Shown: in pieces, positions 1-8,212 of the stretch | Position numbering within the stretch: position 1 is the first letter of the stretch | Layout: the number at the start of each line of letters is the position of its first letter | Assembly: GCA_002490705.1 (NCBI GenBank) | Contig: DKUO01000053.1 | Span: 1-51,693, forward strand | DNA: 51,693 nucleotides | Reading direction: 5' to 3' | Source of the DNA: Lachnospiraceae bacterium UBA7202 | Lineage (GTDB): Bacteria; Bacillota; Clostridia; Lachnospirales; Lachnospiraceae | Notes under the pieces: generated by a model | The model's input: the letters and a program-made list of their open reading frames with translations, nothing else | Databases searched by the model: none | What the model was told of the DNA's origin: nothing | Made by a program: the position numbers and the translations under genes

Positions 1-3
1 AGA

Positions 4-24
4 AGGTAGCATTTGACACTACCT
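4..24 (+). other. small hairpin before the importer operon
   Basis: AGGTAG (4-9) pairs with CTACCT (19-24) around a 9-base loop, ten bases before the SD of the first gene. It could be the last stem of a longer leader such as a metabolite riboswitch, but the window begins here and no conserved riboswitch core is visible. Only the base pairing is seen. Confidence 0.25.
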
Positions 25-46
25 GCGCATAAGAGGAGGAAGAAAA

Positions 47-1063
47 ATGACATCACAGACAAGAACAACTAAGACGAGACTTACAGCCTTTTTGCTGGGT
101 ATGCTGCTGCTTGTCCTGACAGCCTGCGGCAAAGAGGCAACAGTTCCGCAGCCTGCGGCGGCGGAGACGGAGATGTCGACGAATCAGGCCGCGGAAACGG
201 AATCCGAAGCGCCGGAGGCCGCGCTTCCCACCACGGACCCCAGCGGCGCGTCCATTGTGATTCCCGATCAGGTGGATTCCGTGGTGGCGCTGGCGCCTTC
301 GATCTGTGAGACACTGGTGGCGCTGGGTGTGGAGGAGAAAATAACGGGCTATGATTTACAGAGCGTGGGGATTGCGGGACTGCCGGAAAATGTGCCTACC
401 TTCGATACGGTAAACCCGGACGTGGAGCAGCTGGCTGCCCTTGCGCCCGATATGCTTTTGGTGTCCAATCTTTCCCTTTACGATCAGGAGGCACCCTATC
501 AACCGCTGATTGATGCAGGGGTATGTGTGATCTGTGTGCCCACAAGCGAAAGCGTGGAGGGGGTGCGCAGTGATATCCGTTTTCTGGCGGCGGCGCTGGG
601 GGTGCCGGAAGAGGGAGAGCGCGTGGTGGGGGAGATGGACGCAGAGCTTACACGGCTGTCCGATCTTGTTTCCAGTATTCCGGAGGAGGAGAGAAAGAGC
701 GTCTATTTTGAGATTTCTCCGGCGCCCTATTTATATAGTTGTGGAAGCGGCACATATCTGCATGAGTTGATCGAGCTGGCGGGCGGTAGGAATGTGCTGG
801 CGGATCAGAGCGGATGGCTCTCCGTGGAGGGGGAGACCGTGGTCGCGGCAAACCCGGACGTTATTTTTACAAATGTCAATTATACGGATGCGCCCGTGGA
901 GGAAATCCTTGGCAGAGAGGGATGGATGGGCGTGTCTGCTGTGCAGAACAAGGAAGTATATTATATCGATAATATGGCCTCATCTCTTCCCGACCAGAAT
1001 ATTGTAAAGGCGGTGGAGCAGATGGCGAAGGCGCTCTATCCGGAGCGTTTTACAAACGAATGA
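47..1063 (+). CDS. ABC importer substrate-binding lipoprotein (iron-chelate/cobalamin class)
   Basis: Extracellular binding protein of a FecCD-type importer, tethered to the membrane by a lipid. The N-terminus is a lipoprotein signal with lipobox LTAC (Cys about residue 27), followed by a Glu/Ala/Thr-rich linker to about residue 65. The rest is a BtuF/FepB-like periplasmic-binding fold (VVALAPSICETLVALGV near the start of lobe 1, then the central helix and lobe 2 with GSGTYLHELIELAGG and ANPDVIFTN). The 338-residue length is normal for the family. ATG at 47 has AGGAGGA six bases upstream. The stop overlaps the permease start in ATGA, and the ATPase follows, so the three form one operon. The substrate (ferric siderophore, haem or B12) cannot be told from sequence. 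Confidence 0.9.
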   Translation: MTSQTRTTKTRLTAFLLGMLLLVLTACGKEATVPQPAAAETEMSTNQAAETESEAPEAALPTTDPSGASIVIPDQVDSVVALAPSICETLVALGVEEKITGYDLQSVGIAGLPENVPTFDTVNPDVEQLAALAPDMLLVSNLSLYDQEAPYQPLIDAGVCVICVPTSESVEGVRSDIRFLAAALGVPEEGERVVGEMDAELTRLSDLVSSIPEEERKSVYFEISPAPYLYSCGSGTYLHELIELAGGRNVLADQSGWLSVEGETVVAANPDVIFTNVNYTDAPVEEILGREGWMGVSAVQNKEVYYIDNMASSLPDQNIVKAVEQMAKALYPERFTNE

Positions 1064-2082
1064 AAACGGGGGTAAAAATGGGACTGCTTTCCCTGACGGC
1101 GTTTCTGGCGCTGCTTGCGGGGATTGGCGTGGGCAGCGTGCAAGTGCCGCCCGGAGATATTCTGTCGATTGTCATGGAGCGCATGTTTGCCATACCTCTG
1201 CCGGATCACATTCCCGCAAGCTACAGCGCCATGGTGCTCGACATGCGTCTGCCGCGGGTGCTGTTGGCATTTTTGACCGGAGCGGCTCTTGCCGTGTGCG
1301 GCGGTGTGATGCAGTCGCTGTTACAAAATCCGCTGGCCTCTCCCTTTGGGCTGGGGGTTTCTGCGGGTGCAGGATTAGGCGCGGCTTTTGTCATTGTGCT
1401 GGGGGTTACTTCGGCGGGGCTTGGCATATTTCTGATGCCGGCCGTCAGCCTTATCTTTGCCCTTGGAACTGTGTTTTTGGTGCTGTTCCTTTCGGCGAAA
1501 CTGGACCGGGGGATGTCCAATGTGACGGTGATTTTGGTAGGGATGGTGATTTCCCTGTTTTGCAATGCGGTCATATCGCTGCTTGCGACCAGTTCCCCGG
1601 CCCATGCGCAGCGTATCCAGCTGTGGCAGCTTGGCAGTTTTTCCATGCGGGAGTGGAGCGCGGTGTGGGCGCTTTTGCCGGTTACGATTCTGATCAGTCT
1701 CTATTTTCTGCGCTATGCGGAAGAACTGGACGTAATGACCTTCGGTGAGGAACAGGCGCAGGCCATGGGCGTGGATTTGCGAAAAGTTAAGGGAAGGCTG
1801 ATGACAGCGGTGGCTGTGCTGGTGGGTACGGCTGTGGCCTTCGTGGGCATTATCGGCTTTGTGGATCTGATTGTGCCCCATATGGCAAGGCGGTTTTTCG
1901 GGGCGGCGCACAGGCGGTTGATTCCGGCCTGCGCTTTGCTGGGAGGAACTTTTCTCGTGCTGTGCGATCTGGCAGCCAGAACCCTGACGCCGCCCCATGA
2001 GATCCCGATCGGTTCGATCACGGCGCTGCTTGGCGCGCCTTTCTTTTTGTATCTCTTTTTTGCAGGGCGCAGGGGGCGCTAA
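1060..2082 (+). CDS. FecCD/BtuC-family ABC permease
   Basis: Membrane subunit of the importer encoded by its neighbours. The 340 residues are very hydrophobic, with about ten predicted helices. Family hallmarks are LPRVLLAFLTGAALAVCGGVMQSLLQNPLASPFGLGVSAGA (residues about 50-100, cited in pieces: the PRVL and QNPLA motifs) and the C-terminal FVGLIVPH-like stretch, seen here as FVDLIVPHMARR. The gene starts on the ATGA overlapping the binding-protein stop, which implies translational coupling, and ends nine bases before the ATPase gene. The length matches BtuC/FecD. The call to family is firm; the substrate is not. Confidence 0.93.
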   Translation: MKTGVKMGLLSLTAFLALLAGIGVGSVQVPPGDILSIVMERMFAIPLPDHIPASYSAMVLDMRLPRVLLAFLTGAALAVCGGVMQSLLQNPLASPFGLGVSAGAGLGAAFVIVLGVTSAGLGIFLMPAVSLIFALGTVFLVLFLSAKLDRGMSNVTVILVGMVISLFCNAVISLLATSSPAHAQRIQLWQLGSFSMREWSAVWALLPVTILISLYFLRYAEELDVMTFGEEQAQAMGVDLRKVKGRLMTAVAVLVGTAVAFVGIIGFVDLIVPHMARRFFGAAHRRLIPACALLGGTFLVLCDLAARTLTPPHEIPIGSITALLGAPFFLYLFFAGRRGR

Positions 2083-2090
2083 ATAGCAGT

Positions 2091-2861
2091 ATGAATAGGA
2101 CGACAATACTTACGGTGGAACATTTATCTTGCGGGTACGGGAAAATACAGGTGATTCAGGACTTGTCTTTTCAGGTGAAGGCGGGTGAGAGGCTTTGCGT
2201 TCTGGGGCCTAACGGCTGTGGCAAGACCACGCTTTTACGTGCCCTTGCGGGTGTGATCCCATGGCAGGGCTCTGTGGAGGCGGACGGGCTTGCCCTGGGC
2301 GGTATGCCGCCGAAACAGCGGGCCAAAAAGATCGCGCTGATGAGCCAATTTTCCCAGACTGCCTTTGATTACACAGTTTACGAGACGGTCAGGATGGGGC
2401 GCTATGCCCATCGGAGTAAATCCCTGTTTCCCGGAGAAACGGAGGCCGATCGTGACGCGGTGGAGGAGGCCCTGCGGCGTACCGGCGTATGGGAACTGAG
2501 GGACCGTCCGGTGACCAGGCTTTCCGGCGGCCAGCTTCAACGGGTATTTCTTGCCAGAACTTTTGCGCAGGAACCGCAGATCATTCTTTTGGATGAACCG
2601 GCAAATCATCTGGATCTGCGCTGTCAGGCGGAGCTTTTGGAAAGTCTGCGGGAGTGGACGACGGACAGAAATCGGTGCGTGGTGGGGGTGTTTCACGATA
2701 TCAGTCTGGCCCTTGCCTTTGCGGATACGGCGCTCCTGTTGGAGGAGGGGAAAGCGCTTGCCTGCGGTCCTGTGGAGGAGCTGGACGAGAAGCTTCTTGA
2801 CCGGCTCTACGGCATGGAGGTACGGCAGTACATGAAAAGAATGCACGAACGATGGATATAA
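2091..2861 (+). CDS. ABC importer ATPase (FepC/BtuD-like)
   Basis: Cytoplasmic ATP-hydrolysing subunit that drives the FecCD permease upstream. It has Walker A GPNGCGKTT (about residues 39-47), the ABC signature LSGGQLQRV (about 143-151), Walker B IILLDEP (about 164-170) followed by the D-loop NHLD, and the switch His in GVFHDISLA. Length 256 is standard. It begins nine bases after the permease stop with no obvious strong SD, suggesting translation coupled to the upstream genes. It is the last gene of the importer operon: a separate sigma-A-like promoter follows at 2875-2903. Confidence 0.93.
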   Translation: MNRTTILTVEHLSCGYGKIQVIQDLSFQVKAGERLCVLGPNGCGKTTLLRALAGVIPWQGSVEADGLALGGMPPKQRAKKIALMSQFSQTAFDYTVYETVRMGRYAHRSKSLFPGETEADRDAVEEALRRTGVWELRDRPVTRLSGGQLQRVFLARTFAQEPQIILLDEPANHLDLRCQAELLESLREWTTDRNRCVVGVFHDISLALAFADTALLLEEGKALACGPVEELDEKLLDRLYGMEVRQYMKRMHERWI

Positions 2862-2874
2862 ATCCATTTTCAAC

Positions 2875-2903
2875 TTCACAAGCGCGGCGTTATTTGTTAG
2901 AAT
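2875..2903 (+). promoter_or_regulatory. sigma-A-type promoter of the 2962-5944 operon
   Basis: TTCACA (2875-2880), a 17-base spacer, then TAGAAT (2898-2903). It lies in the only gap (100 bases) between the importer and the degenerate-GGDEF gene, so the next four genes probably form their own unit. Promoter called from pattern only. Confidence 0.5.
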
Positions 2904-2961
2904 AAGCCTATGGGAAAATGAGGAACAGAACAAAAACGCATGGACAGGAGAAGGCAGGGAT

Positions 2962-3888
2962 ATGGATTATAAGGCGATTCCGTTTGAACAGAGAATCAAG
3001 GAAAATATCAGAAGCTATGAGATGAATCATCTGTATGCGCTGGATACGCTGACGGAATACTGCAAGGCGCTTTGCGCGGTGACGGATGCGGCGATTTTAT
3101 TGACGGAGCGGCATGGGGAAAAAATCATATCGGTCGGCGGATTTGCAGGCTTTAAACCGGATGTGGTGGGGGAGCCGGGACGCAAGGTCAGGGTGTACGG
3201 CAGGACCATCGCCCATCTGTATGCAGATACAGGGAAGGTATCACCTGAGAAAAGGGATGCGGTGGAGAAGATGCTGGACGGTTTTGCCAACATGCTTTCC
3301 CGCTGGGGGGAGGAGACCTACCTTCACACGGAGACTGCGATTTACGCGGACGAGTTGGAGCAGAAGCTGAATGTGCAGCATGTGCAGACTGCCAGAGGGG
3401 AAAAAGAGGATGCCCTTACCGGCGTGTTTCATAAGCTTTATTTTGAGGAGCGCATGAAGGTGATCGACAGGGCGGAGGTTGCGCCTGTGGCAGTGATCAA
3501 TGTGAATATCAACGACTGGAAATTTGTGAACGATCACTTCGGGGATGAGGAGAGCGACCGGCTGATTAAGACGGTGGCGGGGATTTTGAAGCAGGAGAGG
3601 AAACCGGATTATATTATCGGCCGCGTGGACGGCGACGTCTTTATTGTGCTTATTCCCATGGCGGAGGACGGGGAGGCGGAAGAGTACTGTGACCGTGTCA
3701 GACAGGCATGCCTGTCCTTTGAGGATAAGATTCTGGCGCCTTCGGTGGCCTGCGGCGTGGTTTACAAGACGAACGTGGAGGAGACCATCGAGGAGAAGCT
3801 TGACGATGCGGAATACGAAATGTTTAACAATAAATTTGAAGTGAAGAACGCGCCGGGTTACAGGGAACGGTTGGAAAAAGGGATATAA
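2962..3888 (+). CDS. degenerate GGDEF-domain protein with unidentified N-terminal domain
   Basis: A soluble 308-residue protein. Residues about 145-300 follow the GGDEF fold: DALTGVFHKLYFEERM (the usual D-x-LT-x-L-N-R entry), a VNINDWKFVNDHFGDEESD strand-helix, and RVDGDVF where RIGGDEF is expected. The active-site signature is therefore DGDVF, so diguanylate cyclase activity is doubtful; it may bind GTP/c-di-GMP or be purely structural. The N-terminal 140 residues (with CKALCAVTDAAILLTE and GRTIAHLYADTG) resemble small-ligand sensor domains of the GAF/PocR kind, but I cannot assign them. No membrane segment is seen. It leads an operon with three membrane proteins, three bases before the next start. 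Confidence 0.75.
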   Translation: MDYKAIPFEQRIKENIRSYEMNHLYALDTLTEYCKALCAVTDAAILLTERHGEKIISVGGFAGFKPDVVGEPGRKVRVYGRTIAHLYADTGKVSPEKRDAVEKMLDGFANMLSRWGEETYLHTETAIYADELEQKLNVQHVQTARGEKEDALTGVFHKLYFEERMKVIDRAEVAPVAVINVNINDWKFVNDHFGDEESDRLIKTVAGILKQERKPDYIIGRVDGDVFIVLIPMAEDGEAEEYCDRVRQACLSFEDKILAPSVACGVVYKTNVEETIEEKLDDAEYEMFNNKFEVKNAPGYRERLEKGI

Positions 3889-3891
3889 CCT

Positions 3892-4674
3892 ATGCTCTAT
3901 TGTGAAAACTGTAATGCGCCGATACCGGAGGAGAGCGCAAAGTGCCCCTACTGCGGCGCTTTCAATGCGTCTGGCGGTGAGCGGCAGTATATGGAGCAGC
4001 TCTATGATCTGAAGGAGGATGTGGAAGAGATCTCCGAAGTACCAAAGCGGGAGTATCGGAGGGAAATGGGAAAGATCGGCCGCATGCTTTTTCGGACGTT
4101 TCTTGTATTTGTGGGTTTGGCGGCGGTTTGCGGCGCTGTGGTTTATCTGTTTCACCGGTCCACGGATTATGAAATTTCCGCGGAGGAGATGAAAGCGCAG
4201 ACCGAATGGGAGCGGGAAGTGTTTCCGAAGCTGGACGCCCTCTATGAAGAGGGCGATTATGAAGGCGTGATAGATTATGTGTATGCCCATGATGAGGAGG
4301 GAATGCGTTCGCTGTCCCATTGGGAGCACAATGATTTTTTGGATGAATATATGCGGTATCAATCCTGTATGCGGGCATTGGAGAGGATTGCGTCGGGAGA
4401 TTATGATGAGGACGATGAGATTTCCTGCATGATAGACGTCCTGTTTTTGATACAGGAGAAGGATTATCACGTCTACACGGAGGCGGAAGAGACACAGATT
4501 GCGGACTACCGCAGAGAGGTGAAGGAATTACTGGACAGGGAGCTTGGCGTGTCGGAAGAAGAGCTTACCACACTGTACGAGGCGTGCTGTGTGGAGGATG
4601 AGTACGGCGCTTATCTGCATTACGATACGGCCAGAAAGAAGGTCAGGCAGTACGTAAAAGACAGAGTAAAATAG
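3892..4674 (+). CDS. zinc-ribbon single-pass membrane protein, paralogue 1
   Basis: Function unknown. The N-terminus is a zinc ribbon, CENC (residues 4-7) and CPYC (18-21), followed by a charged stretch and one transmembrane helix at about 70-87 (LFRTFLVFVGLAAVCGAVVY). The remaining ~170 residues should be outside the cell, are acidic and helical, and begin with LDALYEEGDYEGVIDYVYAH, which looks TPR-like. The same pattern of helices recurs in the next two proteins. It starts three bases after the degenerate-GGDEF gene and ends 44 bases before the next start. An N-terminal ribbon inside and a helical domain outside suggests a transmembrane sensor or scaffold; this is inference. Confidence 0.8.
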   Translation: MLYCENCNAPIPEESAKCPYCGAFNASGGERQYMEQLYDLKEDVEEISEVPKREYRREMGKIGRMLFRTFLVFVGLAAVCGAVVYLFHRSTDYEISAEEMKAQTEWEREVFPKLDALYEEGDYEGVIDYVYAHDEEGMRSLSHWEHNDFLDEYMRYQSCMRALERIASGDYDEDDEISCMIDVLFLIQEKDYHVYTEAEETQIADYRREVKELLDRELGVSEEELTTLYEACCVEDEYGAYLHYDTARKKVRQYVKDRVK

Positions 4675-4718
4675 AACCGAATAGGAGAGCAGAAATACAG
4701 AAAGGATTGGATGAGACG

Positions 4719-5495
4719 ATGAAATGTCCCACGTGTGGAACCAATTTGCAGATTGAGGATGAGAAATGTCCCTTCTGCGGGAACCCGAATCCCTTTGCCG
4801 TGAAACACCGGCAGGATATGCGCAGATATCATCGGGAATTTCAGAAAACCAGACAGGAAGTAGAGAAGAAAGCACAGCATTTTAACTCGTTTACGGCTAA
4901 GGTCACGGTTATTGCGGTGCTTTTTGTGATGGTGATCCTGATGGTCTTTGTAGGAAATGAGGGGCCTTTCCGTATCTGGTCGAACCAGCTGGAGCGGGAT
5001 GTGGAAAAAAACGGGCAGCAGTACGGACAGACGCTGCGCGCCTATGAGGAGGAAGGAGAGTGGCGGGCGTTTTATGCTTTCTATGAAGCCAAAGCGATCG
5101 GCTATACGGATGTAATGCAGGAATACCGGGTGCTGCCGTTTGCGATTTCCGAGTATAAAGGCGTTCTCAATGAGCTGACCCGCTACAGGGATAGGGATAC
5201 AGGCGGCGACGCGTCGTCGTCCGCTTCCCGTATTGCAAACTATCTGGACAATTTTTACAGGGCAGCAGGGCGGACCAGCTATCAGGGACAGTATTATGAT
5301 GAGTGCTATACGCCCGAGCGGCAGGAGAGCTATGACCGTATGGCCGGGGATCTGGAGGCGGCGCTGTTTACGTATTGTCATTTGACGAAAGAAGAACTGG
5401 CGCTTCTGCCGGATTACTCTGTGGCGAAAAAAAGCGCGTTGATTGAAGAGGGACTTCTACGGGAAGCGTCGGATGGAGGGGAGAGGACAAAATGA
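4719..5495 (+). CDS. zinc-ribbon single-pass membrane protein, paralogue 2
   Basis: Function unknown; second member of the trio. The ribbon is CPTC (residues 3-6) and CPFC (17-20), then a basic stretch, one transmembrane helix at about 58-76 (VTVIAVLFVMVILMVFVG) and an outer domain of about 180 residues beginning LRAYEEEGEWRAFYAFYEAKA. I chose ATG 4719 because AAAGGA (4701-4706) is 12 bases away; an in-frame TTG at 4707 directly abuts that site and is less likely. The last four bases overlap the next start. The organisation is the same as the upstream gene although sequence identity looks low. Confidence 0.78.
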   Translation: MKCPTCGTNLQIEDEKCPFCGNPNPFAVKHRQDMRRYHREFQKTRQEVEKKAQHFNSFTAKVTVIAVLFVMVILMVFVGNEGPFRIWSNQLERDVEKNGQQYGQTLRAYEEEGEWRAFYAFYEAKAIGYTDVMQEYRVLPFAISEYKGVLNELTRYRDRDTGGDASSSASRIANYLDNFYRAAGRTSYQGQYYDECYTPERQESYDRMAGDLEAALFTYCHLTKEELALLPDYSVAKKSALIEEGLLREASDGGERTK

Positions 5496-5944
5496 TGCAG
5501 AATTGGGAAATGGAAGAGAATCCGAAACGACTGCGCAGAGACGTCCTGCTAAATGTGCTGATGGTTGTTCTCTGCTTGGTTCTGTTGATACAAGCGGTTG
5601 CTTTTTTCATCAATCTGGCGGACTACCAACATGTGTATACGGCTGACGAGGCGTCGTTAATCAGCATGGTGTCTGACCGGCAGTATGATACGCTCATGGA
5701 GAATGTATACCGAAACGAGGCCTACGGCGTGCAGAAGAAGGGAGATATGGAGCAGCTCTATGCGGTGGCCTATTATTATGAAGCGGCGATGTTGTATCAC
5801 GCGCACAGGAGCGCGGGCAACGACGCAGCGGCGGAGCAAAACTATAATGACATGTTGAAATATGAGAAACGGATGGGAGAGTATGCCTTCGCGAAGGATG
5901 AAATATGGGAATATTTAGGGATCGATCCGGAAATTCTAAAATAA
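5492..5944 (+). CDS. small single-pass membrane protein, paralogue 3 without ribbon
   Basis: A 150-residue protein of unknown function. It has a short charged N-terminus, one transmembrane helix at about 17-40 (NVLMVVLCLVLLIQAVAFFINL) and an outer helical domain with DRQYDTLMENVYRNEA and AYYYEAAMLYHAHR. That pattern resembles the outer domains of the two upstream zinc-ribbon proteins, but the ribbon is absent. The start overlaps the previous stop (ATGATG within 5492-5497), so translation is probably coupled. It is the last gene of this operon; no clear terminator is visible before the groES promoter. Confidence 0.75.
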   Translation: MMQNWEMEENPKRLRRDVLLNVLMVVLCLVLLIQAVAFFINLADYQHVYTADEASLISMVSDRQYDTLMENVYRNEAYGVQKKGDMEQLYAVAYYYEAAMLYHAHRSAGNDAAAEQNYNDMLKYEKRMGEYAFAKDEIWEYLGIDPEILK

Positions 5945-6046
5945 GTATTAAATCCCTTTTTATGGTTAAAAACGAGATAATAAGAGAAAAGCAGAGATAA
6001 CGGAAGAAAATAAGAGAAAATATTTCATATGCGCCGGTAGAAACAT

Positions 6047-6075
6047 TTGCAAACACCCGAATATGAAGATAATAT
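6047..6075 (+). promoter_or_regulatory. sigma-A promoter of groES-groEL
   Basis: TTGCAA (6047-6052), a 17-base spacer, then TAATAT (6070-6075). The CIRCE operator begins 11 bases downstream of the -10 box, so HrcA bound there would cover the transcription start. Confidence 0.75.
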
Positions 6076-6086
6076 ATGTTCTAGCG

Positions 6087-6113
6087 TTAGCACTCGGGCG
6101 AGACGAGTGCTAA
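6087..6113 (+). promoter_or_regulatory. CIRCE operator (HrcA binding site)
   Basis: A perfect inverted repeat: TTAGCACTC (6087-6095), nine bases, GAGTGCTAA (6105-6113). This is the exact CIRCE consensus, and it even extends one more base pair on each side (G6086/C6114). It implies HrcA repression of groESL and heat induction; hrcA itself is not in this window. Confidence 0.97.
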
Positions 6114-6165
6114 CAAAATAAAAGAAATCAAAGAATCTAACATAATGAAGAAGGAGGCAAATATT

Positions 6166-6450
6166 ATGAAGTTAACACCACTTGGCGACAGAGTTGTATT
6201 AAAACAGCTGGTAGCGGAGGAGACCACCAAATCCGGTATCGTTTTACCTGGACAGGGTAAGGAGAAACCGCAGCAGGCAGAGGTAATCGCAGTTGGCCCC
6301 GGCGGCGTTGTGGACGGCAAAGAGGTTAAGATGGAAGTGAAGGTTGGCGATCAGGTCATCTTCTCCAAATATTCAGGCACAGAGGTAAAGCTTGATGAGG
6401 AAGAGTATATTATTGTGAGACAGAATGATATTCTGGCAGTGGTCGAATAA
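6166..6450 (+). CDS. groES: co-chaperonin GroES
   Basis: The 94-residue lid of the GroEL chamber, acting in ATP-dependent folding in the cytoplasm. It shows MKLTPLGDRVVLKQ at the start, the mobile loop ETTKSGIVLPGQ (about residues 19-30) and GDQVIFSKYSGTEV followed by the conserved C-terminal strand. ATG 6166 is chosen because AAGGAGG (6150-6156) lies nine bases upstream; an in-frame ATG at 6145 would add seven residues not found in the family. Controlled by the promoter and CIRCE just upstream, and transcribed with groEL 33 bases downstream. Confidence 0.98.
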   Translation: MKLTPLGDRVVLKQLVAEETTKSGIVLPGQGKEKPQQAEVIAVGPGGVVDGKEVKMEVKVGDQVIFSKYSGTEVKLDEEEYIIVRQNDILAVVE

Positions 6451-6483
6451 GTGCAAAAACAAAAAATCAGGAGGATATAAATC

Positions 6484-8109
6484 ATGGCAAAGGAAATTAA
6501 GTATGGAGCAGAAGCCAGAGCGGCTTTGGAATCAGGCGTAAATCAGTTGGCGGACACCGTAAGAGTGACCCTCGGACCGAAAGGAAGAAACGTTGTTTTG
6601 GATAAATCCTACGGCGCACCCCTGATCACTAACGACGGTGTGACCATCGCAAAGGAGATCGAGCTGGAAGATCCTTTCGAGAACATGGGCGCACAGCTTG
6701 TCAAGGAAGTGGCAACCAAGACCAACGATGTAGCCGGTGACGGTACTACCACAGCGACAGTTCTCGCGCAGGCAATGGTGAATGCGGGTATCAAGAATCT
6801 GGCGGCCGGCGCAAACCCGATTATTTTGAGAAAGGGTATGAAGAAAGCCACAGAGGCGGCAGTGGATGCAATCGCAAAGATGAGCTCCAAGGTAAATGGC
6901 AAGGAGCATATCGCCAGAGTGGCGGCTGTTTCCTCCGGCGACGACGAGGTTGGTAAGCTGGTAGCAGATGCGATGGAGAAGGTTTCCGGCGACGGCGTTA
7001 TCACCATCGAGGAGAGCAAGACCATGCTCACAGAGCTGGATCTGGTGGAAGGTATGCAGTTTGACAGAGGCTACATTTCCGCTTATATGGCTACCGATAT
7101 GGATAAGATGGAAGCGGTTCTGGATAATCCCTACATTCTGATCACAGATAAGAAGATTTCCAACATTCAGGAAATTCTGCCTCTGTTGGAGCAGATCGTG
7201 CAGTCCGGCGCGAAGCTGTTAATTATCGCCGAGGATGTGGAGGGCGAAGCGCTCACCACCCTGATCGTGAATAAGCTGCGCGGCACCTTCAACGTGGTGG
7301 CTGTCAAGGCGCCCGGTTACGGCGACAGAAGAAAAGATATGTTGCAGGATATCGCAATCCTGACAGGCGGTCAGGTTATCAGCTCCGAGCTTGGTTTGGA
7401 GCTTAAGGACGCAACACTGGATCAGCTTGGCCGTGCGAAGTCCGTAAAGGTACAGAAGGAGAACACCGTTATTGTTGACGGCGAGGGCGAAAAGTCTGAA
7501 ATCGAGGCGAGAATCAGCCAGATTAAGAAGCAGATCGAGGAGACCACTTCCGATTTCGATAAAGAGAAATTGCAGGAGCGCCTTGCGAAGTTAGCGGGCG
7601 GCGTAGCTGTGATCCGTGTGGGCGCGGCGACAGAGACTGAGATGAAGGAAGCGAAGCTTCGTCTGGAGGATGCCCTTGCGGCAACCAGAGCGGCTGTGGA
7701 GGAAGGCATTATTTCCGGCGGCGGTTCTGCTTATATCCATGCGGCGAAGGAAGTGGAGAAGATGGCAGAGAAGCTGGAAGGCGACGAGAAGACCGGTGCG
7801 CAGATCGTGCTGAAAGCTCTGGAAGCGCCTCTGTACCATATCGTTGCGAACGCAGGTTTAGAGGGCTCCGTTATCATCAACAAGGTGAGAGAGTCTAAGG
7901 TGGGCGTAGGTTTTGACGCACTCACTGAGGAGTATGTAGATATGGTGAAGGCAGGCATTCTTGATCCCGCGAAGGTGACCAGAAGCGCATTGCAGAACGC
8001 AACCAGCGTTGCAAGCACCCTGCTTACCACGGAGTCTGTGGTGGCGAATATCAAAGAGCCCGAACCCGCTATGCCCGCAGGCGGCGCTGGCGGCATGGGG
8101 ATGATGTAA
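6484..8109 (+). CDS. groEL: chaperonin GroEL
   Basis: A 541-residue Hsp60 subunit that forms the folding chamber with GroES. It contains the ATP-binding GDGTTTATVLAQ (about residues 86-97), the apical domain with LVEGMQFDRGYISAYM, and the Gly/Met-rich tail ending GGAGGMGMM. The length is standard and there are no gaps or frameshifts. It is preceded by AGGAGG and is co-transcribed with groES; a strong terminator follows at 8152-8190. This is a single-copy-like heat-shock operon and the protein sequence fits Clostridia. Confidence 0.99.
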   Translation: MAKEIKYGAEARAALESGVNQLADTVRVTLGPKGRNVVLDKSYGAPLITNDGVTIAKEIELEDPFENMGAQLVKEVATKTNDVAGDGTTTATVLAQAMVNAGIKNLAAGANPIILRKGMKKATEAAVDAIAKMSSKVNGKEHIARVAAVSSGDDEVGKLVADAMEKVSGDGVITIEESKTMLTELDLVEGMQFDRGYISAYMATDMDKMEAVLDNPYILITDKKISNIQEILPLLEQIVQSGAKLLIIAEDVEGEALTTLIVNKLRGTFNVVAVKAPGYGDRRKDMLQDIAILTGGQVISSELGLELKDATLDQLGRAKSVKVQKENTVIVDGEGEKSEIEARISQIKKQIEETTSDFDKEKLQERLAKLAGGVAVIRVGAATETEMKEAKLRLEDALAATRAAVEEGIISGGGSAYIHAAKEVEKMAEKLEGDEKTGAQIVLKALEAPLYHIVANAGLEGSVIINKVRESKVGVGFDALTEEYVDMVKAGILDPAKVTRSALQNATSVASTLLTTESVVANIKEPEPAMPAGGAGGMGMM

Positions 8110-8151
8110 GGCGCAAAAGTGCGGCTTTGCGAGTTTAATGTAGAATAAAGG

Positions 8152-8190
8152 AATGCGCTCTCCAAGTTTGCTTGAGAGAGCGCATTTTTT
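8152..8190 (+). terminator. rho-independent terminator of groESL
   Basis: An 11-base stem (8152-8162 with 8176-8186) ending in GAGAGCGCATT and followed by a run of T. Inner CAAG/CTTG pairs extend it. It separates groEL from the convergent acetyltransferase gene, only 23 bases before that gene's stop. Confidence 0.9.
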
Positions 8191-8212
8191 TCGAATGGAT
8201 GGTATTATGGTA

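Noticed and set aside
1..46. Cobalamin or other riboswitch before the importer
   Set aside because: Only 46 bases are visible and no conserved core motif is present; the small hairpin alone is not enough.
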